64,000 nucleotides of DNA from Deltaproteobacteria bacterium (lineage in GTDB: Bacteria; Myxococcota_A; Polyangia; Haliangiales; Haliangiaceae). Shown piece after piece: positions 15,999 to 25,393 of this stretch; within the stretch, counting starts at the first letter, position 1, and every line of letters begins with the position of its first letter. Position numbers and translations under genes: made by a program. The stretch covers positions 164-64,163 of the forward strand of contig JAHDIH010000003.1 in the NCBI GenBank assembly GCA_020630875.1, read 5' to 3'. Under the pieces are notes generated by a model. That model saw only the letters and a program-made list of their open reading frames with translations, had not been told where the DNA came from and did no database searches.

Positions 15999-16313
15999 GT
16001 GACAACATTAGTACTGTCCACCTTCCCTACCCAATCCACTGCCGAAGAAGCTGCGCGCTCACTCGTCGAGAAAAAGCTTGCCGCTTGCGTCAACCTGATT
16101 CCTCAAGTCCGCTCAATCTACCGGTGGAAAGAAAAACTGGTAGACGAAAGTGAGGTCTTGGCAATCATCAAGACTAGTTCTCGAGTTACCTCTAAGTTGA
16201 TGGCTCAATTAAAAGAAATTCATCCGAACGAAGTGCCAGAAATCGTCGCTGTCAATTCTAACAACGTGAGTGAAGCCTACAACGCGTGGGTTGAAGCGTC
16301 GGTTCAAGGGTAG
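15999..16313 (+). CDS. cutA: CutA1-family divalent cation tolerance protein
   Basis: 104 residues from GTG 15999, the usual size for the family. The whole length matches CutA1: T-T-L-V-L-S-T-F-P at the first strand, K-K-L-A-A-C-V-N-L-I-P, S-I-Y-R-W-K-E-K-L, E-V-L-A-I-I-K-T and H-P-N-E-V-P-E-I-V-A-V. CutA1 forms trimers and has been linked to copper/divalent metal tolerance in E. coli, although its true role is debated. Its TAG stop abuts the recG stop, forming a 12-bp palindrome. Confidence 0.95.
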   Translation: MTTLVLSTFPTQSTAEEAARSLVEKKLAACVNLIPQVRSIYRWKEKLVDESEVLAIIKTSSRVTSKLMAQLKEIHPNEVPEIVAVNSNNVSEAYNAWVEASVQG

Positions 16314-18599
16314 CTACCCGGCCTCGCCTGCCATTGCTGAAACGCCCGCTACTAGTCGAAACAGTCTTTGGTTTTGTGGTTTGGAAAGCTCGGGATCGTC
16401 GCTGAGTATTTTTTGAGCGATACCTTTAGCCTGCTCCACGCATTCCAAATACGAATCTAGCCCTCCGAAGGGCATTGAAGGTAATCCTGATTGTTTCTCT
16501 CCCAACAACTCACCTGGTCCGCGCATTTGTAAATCGATTTCGGCTAAGGCGAACCCGTCAGTTGATGCCGCCAGCGACTCAAGTCGCTCCATTCCGTCCT
16601 CGGTGGGGTTGCCACTCGCAACTAGTAAACACTTAGACGGTTGGTCGCTTCGCCCCACTCGACCTCTTAGTTGATGAAGTTGCGCTAGCCCAAAGCGGTC
16701 GGCATCCAAAATCACCATAATACTCGCGCTAGGAATATCTACTCCAACTTCAATGACAGTGGTGGCGACCAACAAACGTGCTTCCCCAGATCTCAAAGCA
16801 GCGATTGCTTCACTTCGCTCTTCAAGCGGCAGCCGCCCGTGGCACTTTCGAACGACCCCTTCCCCCAACAGAGTGGTAAGTCCCGCAAAAGACTCTTCCA
16901 CATTGGCCCAACCCTCTCGTTTTTCACTGGGTTCAATCATCGGACAAACGACAAATCCTTTTTCACCGGCGGCCAGTGCCTTTTTGATCACAACCCCTGC
17001 AGATTCATTTCGTCGTGGCCCTTTGGCTATCTTAGTTTTGATAGGAATTCTCCCACTTGGCATTTGAGTCATGGTGCTCACTTCAAGGTCACCGTAGAGG
17101 GTCAATGCTAGAGTTCGAGGAATCGGAGTCGCGGTCATGACCAACATATGAGGCCAAAGGTCACTCGCATCTTGCCCCCGCAGCCGTACCCGCTGCCGCG
17201 CTCCAAAACGATGTTGCTCGTCTACAATTGCAAGCCGTAGATCTGGAATCTGGACTTGCTTAGAAAGTAGCGAATGCGTCCCTACCACTAAGTCCACATG
17301 CCCAGCTGCGATCCGAGCCAATGTCGTTCGTTTTACCGGTCCGGGCAACGATGCACAAAGAAGCGCGACCGAGAGTTTTGCTTTATCGGCGAGTGAAGAA
17401 ATCGTTGCAAAGTGTTGCTCCGCGAGAACCTCTGTTGGCGCCATCAGGCAAACCTTGCCTCCATCCCGGACGACTTGCACCGCAGCGGCAAAAGCAACTG
17501 CCGTTTTTCCCGCTCCAACGTCACCTTGCAAGAGGCGATTCATAGGCCGTTTACTAGCCAAATCTGAGGATATCTCCGCAATTGTCTGCTTCTGTGATTC
17601 CGTAAGTTCAAACGGAAACATTTGGTAAATATCCGCTGAAGGTACAGGAGGAGAAGCTGCTGCGACGTTGAGTAAGTTGTTTCGTACTTTTCGCTCTACA
17701 GAAACGCAAACGGGGATGGCCATCTCTAAGGAGACCCGACGGTGCCAGCGAGTATTTTGCTGTTGAAGCAAAGCGAATTCTTCTTCAGATAAGTCAACGG
17801 GAGGATCATGGAGGGTTTCTATAGACTCGGTGATCGATGGAAGTTCCAATGATCTTTCCAACTCCGGCGACAAAATGGGGATTTCCGTCGGTGCCAAAGC
17901 AACCGCACTTTTGATGCTTCTCTTGAGCGTCTTCTTTTTTACTTTTCCCAGATCTCGGTAAACGCAAGCTATTGCTTCGCTTGGATCGACGATCCGTGGG
18001 TTGGCACAACTAAGTTGGTGGTCGTCTTTAAGATTGACCTCTAACACCAACTCTTTACCCGGGGCAAACGTAGTTTGCATAGAAGGAAAAGCGTTAAACC
18101 AACGAAATCGAAGCTTCACAGCCGAGTCCACGCGGCACCGGATCGTCCCCTGAAGCCAGCGCATGCCTTTACCTCTACGCACAAACTTGACCGACTCTGA
18201 TATCCCTACGCAAACCACCTGCCCCATGCCACTCGACAGACTTGATATTTCTTTGGGATTTCGACAGTCCAGGTATCGGAACGGAAAGTGGTATACCAGC
18301 TGCCCCGGGGATGTAATACCAGACTCAATCAAGCTCTCCGCTACTTTGGGACCAACGCCGTCCAACACTTTGAGTGCTTTAACTAACGATTTGTCGGAAG
18401 TATCAGGTGGAGCAATTTCACGTAGAACCCTTTGCAGTCTCGCCATCAAAACCGCTTGCTTAAAACGATCTGGCTCCCATAGCAAAAACTCACTGTCCAC
18501 AAGCTTTGATGCAATGGCCACCAAGTGACTCCAGGAATCACGATCGCAGGGCAACTTTAGTTCTGAGACGAATCTCTTTAGTGCAGTTACATCTGCCAC
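16314..18599 (-). CDS. recG: ATP-dependent DNA helicase RecG
   Basis: 761 residues from GTG 18599. An N-terminal helical region with an HHH-like L-D-G-V-G-P-K-V-A-E-S-L precedes the wedge/OB domain (about 85-230). The helicase core has Walker A G-D-V-G-A-G-K-T, motif II D-E-Q-H-R-F-G, motif III V-M-T-A-T-P-I-P-R-T, C-terminal motif V (A-T-T-V-I-E-V-G-V-D) and motif VI Q-L-H-Q-L-R-G-R-V-G-R. RecG regresses stalled forks and branch-migrates junctions. Length and motif order are normal. The FHA gene lies 9 bp upstream on the same strand. Confidence 0.97.
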   Translation of the reverse strand: MADVTALKRFVSELKLPCDRDSWSHLVAIASKLVDSEFLLWEPDRFKQAVLMARLQRVLREIAPPDTSDKSLVKALKVLDGVGPKVAESLIESGITSPGQLVYHFPFRYLDCRNPKEISSLSSGMGQVVCVGISESVKFVRRGKGMRWLQGTIRCRVDSAVKLRFRWFNAFPSMQTTFAPGKELVLEVNLKDDHQLSCANPRIVDPSEAIACVYRDLGKVKKKTLKRSIKSAVALAPTEIPILSPELERSLELPSITESIETLHDPPVDLSEEEFALLQQQNTRWHRRVSLEMAIPVCVSVERKVRNNLLNVAAASPPVPSADIYQMFPFELTESQKQTIAEISSDLASKRPMNRLLQGDVGAGKTAVAFAAAVQVVRDGGKVCLMAPTEVLAEQHFATISSLADKAKLSVALLCASLPGPVKRTTLARIAAGHVDLVVGTHSLLSKQVQIPDLRLAIVDEQHRFGARQRVRLRGQDASDLWPHMLVMTATPIPRTLALTLYGDLEVSTMTQMPSGRIPIKTKIAKGPRRNESAGVVIKKALAAGEKGFVVCPMIEPSEKREGWANVEESFAGLTTLLGEGVVRKCHGRLPLEERSEAIAALRSGEARLLVATTVIEVGVDIPSASIMVILDADRFGLAQLHQLRGRVGRSDQPSKCLLVASGNPTEDGMERLESLAASTDGFALAEIDLQMRGPGELLGEKQSGLPSMPFGGLDSYLECVEQAKGIAQKILSDDPELSKPQNQRLFRLVAGVSAMAGEAG

Positions 18600-18608
18600 C
18601 TACAGAGA

Positions 18609-19106
18609 CTAGTCAGCTTGGTAGGTGAAACGCAACTCGTAGTCGCAAAGATGAAAGACATCTCCTTCGTCGATACGTTTGTTGTCAATACGCATCCCTT
18701 TGAAGTCGATCCCGTTGGTCGACCCCAAATCTTTGATATAGTACGTGTCGTTCTTCTTGATTACCGCGCAATGTTTGCGCGAAATATTTCCGTCTTTAAT
18801 CGGTAGATCTGAAGACTTAGAGCCTCTACCGATAATGAATTGTTCTTTATTGATTTCGTACCGATTACCGTCGTAGTGCAGGTACAGTGTTCCACCGGTT
18901 ACTGCAGGAGTAGAAGCACTACTAGGCTTCGGTACTGTAGCCTTTCCGGCAGCCCCTTTGGCACTCTTCGAGAGCGAGTAATACCTCATCGCTTCGTTGA
19001 CCAAGTAGTCAATTGAACAATCGAATTCCCCTGCCAAATCCTCGAAACTCTCCCAAAGAGAGTCGCGACAATAAAAGTGGCGCATTGTTTTCTTGCTTTG
19101 ATCCAT
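18609..19106 (-). CDS. Ribbon-helix-helix-like plus FHA domain protein
   Basis: 165 residues from ATG 19106, with an A-A-G-G-G-G-A ribosome site just upstream on the minus strand. Residues 8-43 look like a ribbon-helix-helix/helical DNA-binding segment (R-H-F-Y-C-R-D-S-L-W then two helices ending V-N-E-A-M-R-Y-Y). A Ser/Pro/Ala linker covers about 44-70. Residues 72-165 are an FHA domain with the phosphothreonine-binding signature G-R-G (93-95), S-R-K-H (109-112) and G-S-T-N-G (128-132). FHA domains read Ser/Thr-kinase phosphorylation, so a phospho-dependent regulator is plausible (inference). No kinase is adjacent. It lies 9 bp before recG. Confidence 0.87.
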   Translation of the reverse strand: MDQSKKTMRHFYCRDSLWESFEDLAGEFDCSIDYLVNEAMRYYSLSKSAKGAAGKATVPKPSSASTPAVTGGTLYLHYDGNRYEINKEQFIIGRGSKSSDLPIKDGNISRKHCAVIKKNDTYYIKDLGSTNGIDFKGMRIDNKRIDEGDVFHLCDYELRFTYQAD

Positions 19107-19195
19107 TCGGTTCCCCTTTATTATCCAATGTTTGACTGTCTATTGCCAGTCCTTCGCACAAATTTCACTTATTCTGCGCGTCGCGATGGGAAAAC

Positions 19196-19225
19196 TTGAC
19201 CGATCGCAAGGTAGTAGCATGTAGA
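19196..19225 (+). promoter_or_regulatory. Candidate sigma-70 promoter for the 19244-24167 operon
   Basis: TTGACC at 19196-19201 and TGTAGA at 19220-19225 are separated by 18 bp and lie 19 bp before the ATG at 19244. Five of six -35 bases match consensus; the -10 is weaker. Confidence 0.4.
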
Positions 19226-19243
19226 GAATGATAGCCTGCCTCC

Positions 19244-20689
19244 ATGCGAGCTATCGCGGCATCATTCGCGCTAATGATATGCGCAACCGCATCAGGATCC
19301 CCACTGGACAGAAATACTGCCGGTGTACTTCCGCTATTGGGTGTTACAGACGCCCACCCTGGGGTCATTATGTCCAACCCTGCAACGATTGGTTGGCTCA
19401 ATCGTGGCTGGAACCTCTACATCGAAGGACGAGGGAAACTTAGTACTCTCAAGTTCTCTCGAAAAAGTATTGACGAAAATGGCAACGAGTTTGCCGAAGG
19501 AAGCGACCGAACCGCTACCCTGGCTCCCAGTGGCACCATTCTCGCTCACTGGCTTGATGATAACTTTTTCTTAGCCGTGGGTGCAGATATTCCGGTTTCT
19601 GAGAAGTGGCCTAGCGGGTCCCTTACGAAATATCACACTGACGGAGGCTACCTGCAGCGGATTGCCCCAGTCAGTTTTGCTGCAGGCTTCCGGATCGGTG
19701 GACGACTTTCATTTGCCGGAAGAGTCTCCTACAAGATTACTCGAGTGTCCTCTAGTTTCGCGATTGACACCGCGCTTGCCGGCGGAAGCTCTGGAATCGC
19801 TGCGCTCTGCGGCGGCATGCCATGCGGCGTAGAAAACCCACTGGCGGCAGAGCGCCACTCTATCGTGGCACGGACCGAACGTAGCTTAGACCTAGACAAT
19901 TTGACCTTTTCGGGCGGAGCCATTCTGCGAACGTTCAAAGGAGTCGCTCATCGCTCCTGGTTCGTTGGCTTTAGTTATCAAGGAGAAGACTTTTCAAAGA
20001 TCTCCACCAGAGGAAATGCGACCATTCAACGTGCAGAGTCACTCGGTGGTGGGACTGATACCGGGGAAGTAGAAGTCACCTTTGGAATGCCACAAGAAGT
20101 AAACATTGGCGTACGCGGCCCAATATCGCAAAGCCTCGACATCACGGCCCAATACAGAGTCCGGACTCTTTCTCAACATGGAAGTCTCGAGTATCGCTAT
20201 CTTGACAGAGACCTGCCAGACCGAATCATCAGGCACCGCGGCTTTGATACCGTCTCGGGGCTGACGTTAGGAGTTCAACTAACAGAATCCACTCGTTATC
20301 GGTACTACCAGCATGGAGAAACACTGTATTTCCAGCAAGAGAAGCCATTTCGTTTCGGGGTAAACCTCAACTGGGAACAAGCCGCTATCAACAAAAGATC
20401 CACTTCTACGCAGCAAGTATGGCCTTGGAGTTTAGGGCTGGCCTCCACCGCCATTTTAAACATCGGTCCTAAAGTCAAAATTGAGGGATCTTACAGCCTG
20501 ACTTACTTTCCTAGCGTGACGGTCACCAATAGCGGATATTCGCCGCAAGAGACCATTGAATGCGTGGACTCTGAATACGACTACGAAAAATGTGCGGTGC
20601 TAAGAGACGGCTTGAATGGACCGTCGGCTGCAGGTCAGTATCAGCATTTTGGGCACGACTTTCGGCTCGGTCTCCGGTTAAGCTTCTAG
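19244..20689 (+). CDS. FadL/OMPP1-like outer-membrane beta-barrel protein
   Basis: 481 residues with signal peptide MRAIAASFALMICATASGS. The mature start (A-G-V-L-P-L-L-G-V-T-D-A-H-P-G and M-S-N-P-A-T-I-G-W) has the N-P-A element typical of FadL-type transporters. The rest is alternating amphipathic strands, and the protein ends L-R-L-S-F with the terminal Phe expected for BAM-assembled barrels. FadL proteins import hydrophobic compounds such as long-chain fatty acids; the actual substrate is unknown. It is the first gene of a four-gene run, and the next gene starts 4 bp after its stop. Confidence 0.8.
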   Translation: MRAIAASFALMICATASGSPLDRNTAGVLPLLGVTDAHPGVIMSNPATIGWLNRGWNLYIEGRGKLSTLKFSRKSIDENGNEFAEGSDRTATLAPSGTILAHWLDDNFFLAVGADIPVSEKWPSGSLTKYHTDGGYLQRIAPVSFAAGFRIGGRLSFAGRVSYKITRVSSSFAIDTALAGGSSGIAALCGGMPCGVENPLAAERHSIVARTERSLDLDNLTFSGGAILRTFKGVAHRSWFVGFSYQGEDFSKISTRGNATIQRAESLGGGTDTGEVEVTFGMPQEVNIGVRGPISQSLDITAQYRVRTLSQHGSLEYRYLDRDLPDRIIRHRGFDTVSGLTLGVQLTESTRYRYYQHGETLYFQQEKPFRFGVNLNWEQAAINKRSTSTQQVWPWSLGLASTAILNIGPKVKIEGSYSLTYFPSVTVTNSGYSPQETIECVDSEYDYEKCAVLRDGLNGPSAAGQYQHFGHDFRLGLRLSF

Positions 20690-20693
20690 CAGA

Positions 20694-21725
20694 ATGAAAG
20701 TTGCTGTTTACGGAGCCACCGGCTACACCGGAAAACTAATCACAAAACGATTGCTGAATGATGGGCATGAAGTTTGCGCGGTAGCGCGAGACGAGACTCG
20801 TCTCCAGAAGCTTGCCAGTGACTTCCCGAAGATCACAACCAAGGTTGCGCCGGTTCACAACCATCTATTGCTTCGGCGAGCCCTAGAAGGAAATGACACA
20901 GTAGTTAACGCAGCAGGTCCCTACGTTTCTTTCGGAAGTGCCATCGTAGAAGCGGCAATCGATGCAAAAATAAATTATGTCGACATCTGCGGGGAGCAAG
21001 ATTTCCTAAAATCAACGTTTGAGCAGTACGATGAACTAGCAAAGGAAGCCGGCATTGCGGTGGTCAACGGTTTGGCTTTTGAAGTAGCAATTGCCGATTG
21101 GGGAGCCAGCGTGATCATGGAGCAGAAAACTCCGGACACAGAACTTTCCGTGATCTATCGATTACGTGGTAGCAAACCAACTCAAGGAACACTGCTATCG
21201 ATTATGGAAGCGCTTTCGCGAGACGGTTGGATTTGGAAAGAAGGACTATGGGACCCCGTGGCACCAGGAGCCATGCTCCGAAAGACATCTCAAGGGAAAA
21301 CTGCCGTATCCTTTCCCGGAGGAGAAGTCATTTCCATTCCAAGACATATCGACCTTAAATCGCTTCAGACCTACCTTTGGATTTCTAATTTTTCAGCTTT
21401 GAATAAAGGGCTGGGATACGTGGGACGGGTTCTTCCGTTCTTTGCGCAGACCCCCGCTTTCAGCTCTGCCAGAAGCCTCGTTTTCAAAAAACGTCGAATG
21501 CCCACAGAGAAAGAACGTCAACAAATTGAGTTTTCCATTGAGTTTGAAGCGGGCGATGACAAGCAACTAATCGCTGGGCAAGATATCTACGGCACTTCTG
21601 CAGACATTGTGGCGACAGCTCTGCGTCTTCAGCAATCTACGCAAACCGGAGTCATTGCTCCCTCTCAATTTGTAGATGCTAAACTTGCATTGAACGCGCT
21701 GAGTTTGATGCCCAAACCATCATGA
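20694..21725 (+). CDS. Saccharopine dehydrogenase-like NAD(P)-binding protein
   Basis: 343 residues. The N terminus is a Rossmann fold with the G-A-T-G-Y-T-G-K-L motif (residues 8-16) typical of the saccharopine dehydrogenase NADP-binding family and of trans-acting enoyl reductases. N-A-A-G-P-Y (about 73-78) and Y-V-D-I-C-G-E (about 96-102) are hallmark segments of that group. The family includes lipid-related reductases, which would fit the upstream FadL-like porin (inference). The 3' end overlaps the M16 peptidase gene through ATGA. Confidence 0.85.
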   Translation: MKVAVYGATGYTGKLITKRLLNDGHEVCAVARDETRLQKLASDFPKITTKVAPVHNHLLLRRALEGNDTVVNAAGPYVSFGSAIVEAAIDAKINYVDICGEQDFLKSTFEQYDELAKEAGIAVVNGLAFEVAIADWGASVIMEQKTPDTELSVIYRLRGSKPTQGTLLSIMEALSRDGWIWKEGLWDPVAPGAMLRKTSQGKTAVSFPGGEVISIPRHIDLKSLQTYLWISNFSALNKGLGYVGRVLPFFAQTPAFSSARSLVFKKRRMPTEKERQQIEFSIEFEAGDDKQLIAGQDIYGTSADIVATALRLQQSTQTGVIAPSQFVDAKLALNALSLMPKPS

Positions 21726-22942
21726 TTTTTCCATTATCGGAAACTACACTTAACAACGGAGTCCGGATGATTCAGGCGCAAAGCTCAAGCGGCGTTTGTT
21801 CGGTTCAACACTGGTTCTCCGCGGGGGCTGCACTAGATCCTGAGGAGCGGTCGGGTCTCGCTCACTTTTTGGAACACCTAATGTTTGCCGGCTCTGCCAA
21901 ATTTGGCCCTCAGGTATACGACAAATTTATCGAGCGCTGCGGTGGAGATAACAACGCTGCGACGTGGACCGACTGGACGAGTTACAGAGCTACCGTCCCT
22001 ACCACCGCGCTCGACGAACTCATGGAGATGGAAGTCGATCGAATTACCAATCCCCCAAAGCTGCAAGAGTTTCTATCAAGTGAACGAGGTGTCATTTTGG
22101 AAGAGCGGCAGCAAACGGTGGAAAACGATCCGGATGCCGTAGCAGAAGAAATAATGTTAAAGGAACTACTGCCAAATCATCCTTACGGACGGCCCATCAT
22201 TGGCACCAGAGAAGCTATAAACCTCATCTCCACGAATGACTTAGCCAAAGCTCATCAGGAATACTACACCGCAAGCAATCTAACGTTCGTGCTTGCAGGA
22301 GGCGGACCTCGAGAATTCGAGATTGCGCGCAACCGGTTAGAGACGCTTCCGGCAACGAGTATCCCGAAGTCGGCTCCCCCTCGCCTGAGCAATCTGCAAC
22401 CCGGGACTGTCGTCGCAGCCGATGTGCCATCCACTCGACTTCATTGGTTTGGAATCGTTCCCGGGCACGATGAGAAACAATGGGCGACGTTCGCGACCCT
22501 AGGCTATTTACTTGCAGGATCTAGTGCGTCTCTTCTCACCAACGCCCTGAAAATAGAAAAGCAATTGGCCCACGCGGTACACGTCTATCCGTCCACTGGC
22601 ATTGGAACATCTCTTTGGCGAATGGAAGTAACGCTCATGCAAGATGCCAGCGCACAAGAAGCGATCGACCGCGTCCGCCAAAACATTACGCGAATAAAAA
22701 ATGGTGCAGTAAACGAAGAACTAATCTTGGCGGCAACAATGCGAAAACGTACCGATTTTCACAGGGAATGGCTATCGCTTGACGGCGCAGCAGACTTTTT
22801 GGGATCGAGACTGTGCCATGGAACTACGTTAGAAACGATGCAAAACCTGTGGAAGGTTGTACCAAGCAACGAAGAGTTGGCGAGTGCCGCTAGCCAAGTT
22901 TTGGAAGAATGGTCGCTATTCTCGGTAGTTCCCAATGACTAA
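21722..22942 (+). CDS. M16-family zinc peptidase, catalytic subunit
   Basis: 406 residues from ATG 21722. The inverted zinc motif H-F-L-E-H is at residues 48-52 and the downstream glutamate (E-E-R-Q, about 127-128) supplies the third ligand. N-N-A-A-T-W-T-D-W-T-S-Y-R matches the family's substrate-binding region. The C-terminal half is a second, non-catalytic M16 domain with a weak R/Y region. No signal peptide is visible, so it may be cytoplasmic. It is paired with an inactive partner that overlaps it by 8 bp, like the two-subunit M16B peptidases. Confidence 0.92.
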   Translation: MIFPLSETTLNNGVRMIQAQSSSGVCSVQHWFSAGAALDPEERSGLAHFLEHLMFAGSAKFGPQVYDKFIERCGGDNNAATWTDWTSYRATVPTTALDELMEMEVDRITNPPKLQEFLSSERGVILEERQQTVENDPDAVAEEIMLKELLPNHPYGRPIIGTREAINLISTNDLAKAHQEYYTASNLTFVLAGGGPREFEIARNRLETLPATSIPKSAPPRLSNLQPGTVVAADVPSTRLHWFGIVPGHDEKQWATFATLGYLLAGSSASLLTNALKIEKQLAHAVHVYPSTGIGTSLWRMEVTLMQDASAQEAIDRVRQNITRIKNGAVNEELILAATMRKRTDFHREWLSLDGAADFLGSRLCHGTTLETMQNLWKVVPSNEELASAASQVLEEWSLFSVVPND

Positions 22943-24167
22943 ACTGACCACATACGTACCTTCATCAAGCCCTTTGGTTTGCATTTGGCTGGTCTGGGAA
23001 AATGGAGCAGCGAGGGATCCTGAAGGTTACGACGGCGCCTGCGCATTCGCAGCAACATTAGCCCGACGCTCCACCAAAATGCTGAGTCGCCAAAAACTCG
23101 ATCTTGAGCTCGACAAACTGGGCTCCTCTGTGCACTTTTCGACGACTGCCACCCATCTCCATGCAAAGATAACCTGCTTAGAAGAAGCGCTAACAAGAAC
23201 GTGGGACCTGTTCCTTTCGATGTGCCAGGGAGAAGGCATCACAACAGACAACTGGTTGAAAGTTGCAAAAGAGAGATTGGCAGAGCTGGAAGAAGCATCG
23301 TTGGATGGCGACTGGCTTGCAGCGCGTGGAGTGCAACTTTACGCGGCCCCGAATCATCCCTACTCTCGGCCGGTATACGGCGACGTCAACTCAATTGATC
23401 AAATGAAGGAAGAAGTACTGCACAGAGTTTGGAAGTCAGCGATGAGCGCTCCATGCACCGTCGGGGTAACCGGAAACGTTTCTCCCTTGGTAATCGAAAA
23501 GTTATGCGAAAGCATTCCCTCTTCTAGGGAGCAGGCCGCCCCCAACGTCACGGCAGACTTTAGCCAGCAACGACTAACACTAACCATCGAGCAACCCGTA
23601 CTTCACGGAGTTCATTTATTGCTTGCTCACCCTGGCCCCGCAACCTTTGAAACGCGCGTTGCTTATACGGTTTGGGAAGCCGCGGTTGGTGGCTTATTTA
23701 CATCGCGCTTGAATCGAGACTTAAGAACCAACGGCGGATTGACCTACGGGGCCGACTATTTTTCGTGGGCTGCCCCGCTTCAGTGGTGGTCCATGATGAG
23801 AACCGCGTGCTCCGGGGAAAACCTGCAACTTGTCTTGGAAAGGCTAAAAATGACTTTTACAGAAGCCCGCGACGGACTGACGCTAGAAGAGTTTGACCAT
23901 GCGCGAGCGCACTGCTTGGGAAACCTTGAAATTGCTCACGCGACTCCAATCGATCGCTTGTCGCAAACCATGGAAGCATTCTGTCAAAACACCCCTACTG
24001 ACTATAAAAGTCAATCGCTGGATATACTGAGCGATCTGACCAACAACAAGCTTACAGAAATTGCACAGCAAATTTGTGACGACTTTTCAACCATTGTGGT
24101 GACACCGCAATCAAGCGACACCACGATTTTGGCAAAAGAACTAGTGCTTACTTCCAAGCATCAATGA
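22935..24167 (+). CDS. M16-family peptidase-like protein, non-catalytic subunit
   Basis: 410 residues from ATG 22935. It has the M16 fold pattern (W-E-N-G-A-A-R-D-P near the start, and the C-terminal substrate-binding block [13 protein letters not shown] and G-G-L-T-Y-G-A), but the H-x-x-E-H position reads G-A-C-A-F-A-A, so it cannot bind zinc. In M16B pairs the inactive subunit carries the Arg/Tyr substrate-binding residues and forms the cage with the active one; the R and Y residues here fit. Its last 27 bp overlap the convergent second aspartokinase. Confidence 0.9.
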   Translation: MTKLTTYVPSSSPLVCIWLVWENGAARDPEGYDGACAFAATLARRSTKMLSRQKLDLELDKLGSSVHFSTTATHLHAKITCLEEALTRTWDLFLSMCQGEGITTDNWLKVAKERLAELEEASLDGDWLAARGVQLYAAPNHPYSRPVYGDVNSIDQMKEEVLHRVWKSAMSAPCTVGVTGNVSPLVIEKLCESIPSSREQAAPNVTADFSQQRLTLTIEQPVLHGVHLLLAHPGPATFETRVAYTVWEAAVGGLFTSRLNRDLRTNGGLTYGADYFSWAAPLQWWSMMRTACSGENLQLVLERLKMTFTEARDGLTLEEFDHARAHCLGNLEIAHATPIDRLSQTMEAFCQNTPTDYKSQSLDILSDLTNNKLTEIAQQICDDFSTIVVTPQSSDTTILAKELVLTSKHQ

Positions 24168-25295
24168 GTGCATTTTCTCAGCGAGAATACTGGCTTGCGC
24201 AAGGGGTGAAACGACAGTTCGCCGGTTTGGAGTCATCATTGTGGCTACGGCTTCAGGCTCTGCTAACGCCAACAACTCTGACATTGCGTGGGGGGCCTTG
24301 CCAGAGCCAACCGAGGTAACCGACACAGCCGCAAGATCGCCCATAAATTCAACGTTCTCAATCTTAGAAATATCGCTTTGCAGCTGAGACGGGTTGGGAC
24401 TGTCTTTAAGACAGCAGAAAATACGAGTGGCGTCGGAACTTATTGCAAACAAAACTTCTGCTTGAAGAGAAGACAACTCCTCAAACACCGATTTCGCAAA
24501 GCGGCTGTCTGTAGCGACCATACAAACAGGCGACAGGCTCGAGACGACAAAACTTCCTGCTGTCGCTGCATTATCTATACGTGTCCCTCTTCCACTTCCT
24601 GTCGTCGCCCGCGCATAGAGTGCAATGCCGCTAAGCCGGGCAAACTCAACTGCTTCCGCGTGTAAAACCTTAGCTCCATGAGCCGCAGATTCGATCATCT
24701 CTTCGTGGGACAACCCATCAAGAAGTTGAGCCGCAGAAACCACTCGTGGATCTGCGGTGTAAACCCCATCAACATCTGAGCATATTTCGCAATATTCGGC
24801 GGAGAGCGCCGCCGCCAAGGCCACTGCAGTAGTGTCCGAACCACCGCGGCCTAACGTTGTAATTTCCCTCTTGTAGGAGACTCCTTGAAAGCCCGCCACA
24901 ATCACAACTTTACCTCGGGACAGCTCGTCTTGAACTCGAACTGGTCGAACTTCAATGATCGAAGCATCAGAGTGGCGATCGTTGGTCATAACGCCAGCCT
25001 GAGAACCTGTAAACGAGATAGCTTCGTACCCCAAATTAATCACCGCCATGGATAAAAGTGCCATCGATGCCCTTTCGCCACAGCTCAAAAGCATGTCCAG
25101 CTCTCTTCGTGACGGTGCGTTGCTTACTGCGTTGGCGTTCTTTAGCAGTTCATCAGTGGTACTTCCCATCGCTGAAACTACGACCACCACATCATGGCCT
25201 TGCTTTTTGGTTTCCACGATTCTTTTGGCGACCAGCCGTATCTTATCCGGCGAGGCGACAGAAGAACCGCCATATTTCTGTACTACGATAGACAC
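24141..25295 (-). CDS. Second aspartate kinase, divergent ACT region
   Basis: 384 residues from GTG 25295. Kinase motifs are intact: [26 protein letters not shown] and [13 protein letters not shown]. The C-terminal 130 residues have only weak ACT similarity and lack the clear I-x-x-I-S-T-S-E motif of the first copy, so feedback control probably differs. It is about 20 residues shorter than the 14176-15393 enzyme. It diverges from the lipoprotein gene at 25394. Its specific pathway role cannot be read from the neighbours. Confidence 0.88.
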   Translation of the reverse strand: MSIVVQKYGGSSVASPDKIRLVAKRIVETKKQGHDVVVVVSAMGSTTDELLKNANAVSNAPSRRELDMLLSCGERASMALLSMAVINLGYEAISFTGSQAGVMTNDRHSDASIIEVRPVRVQDELSRGKVVIVAGFQGVSYKREITTLGRGGSDTTAVALAAALSAEYCEICSDVDGVYTADPRVVSAAQLLDGLSHEEMIESAAHGAKVLHAEAVEFARLSGIALYARATTGSGRGTRIDNAATAGSFVVSSLSPVCMVATDSRFAKSVFEELSSLQAEVLFAISSDATRIFCCLKDSPNPSQLQSDISKIENVEFMGDLAAVSVTSVGSGKAPHAMSELLALAEPEAVATMMTPNRRTVVSPLAQASILAEKMHSLMLGSKH

Positions 25296-25363
25296 CTTTC
25301 CACTTTAACACGTAGAGACACGAATTGAATTCTCATAGCTTCCGATGTTCAAGATAGAAGGCA

Positions 25364-25375
25364 AAGACGCGTCTT
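25364..25375. promoter_or_regulatory. 12-bp perfect palindrome in divergent intergenic region
   Basis: AAGACGCGTCTT lies 18 bp before the ATG of the lipoprotein gene at 25394 and 69 bp upstream of the divergent aspartokinase start. A second short dyad (GAATT-G-AATTC) is at 25322-25332. Either could be an operator; function unproven. Confidence 0.35.
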
Positions 25376-25393
25376 CCGTGCTACTACCATGGT

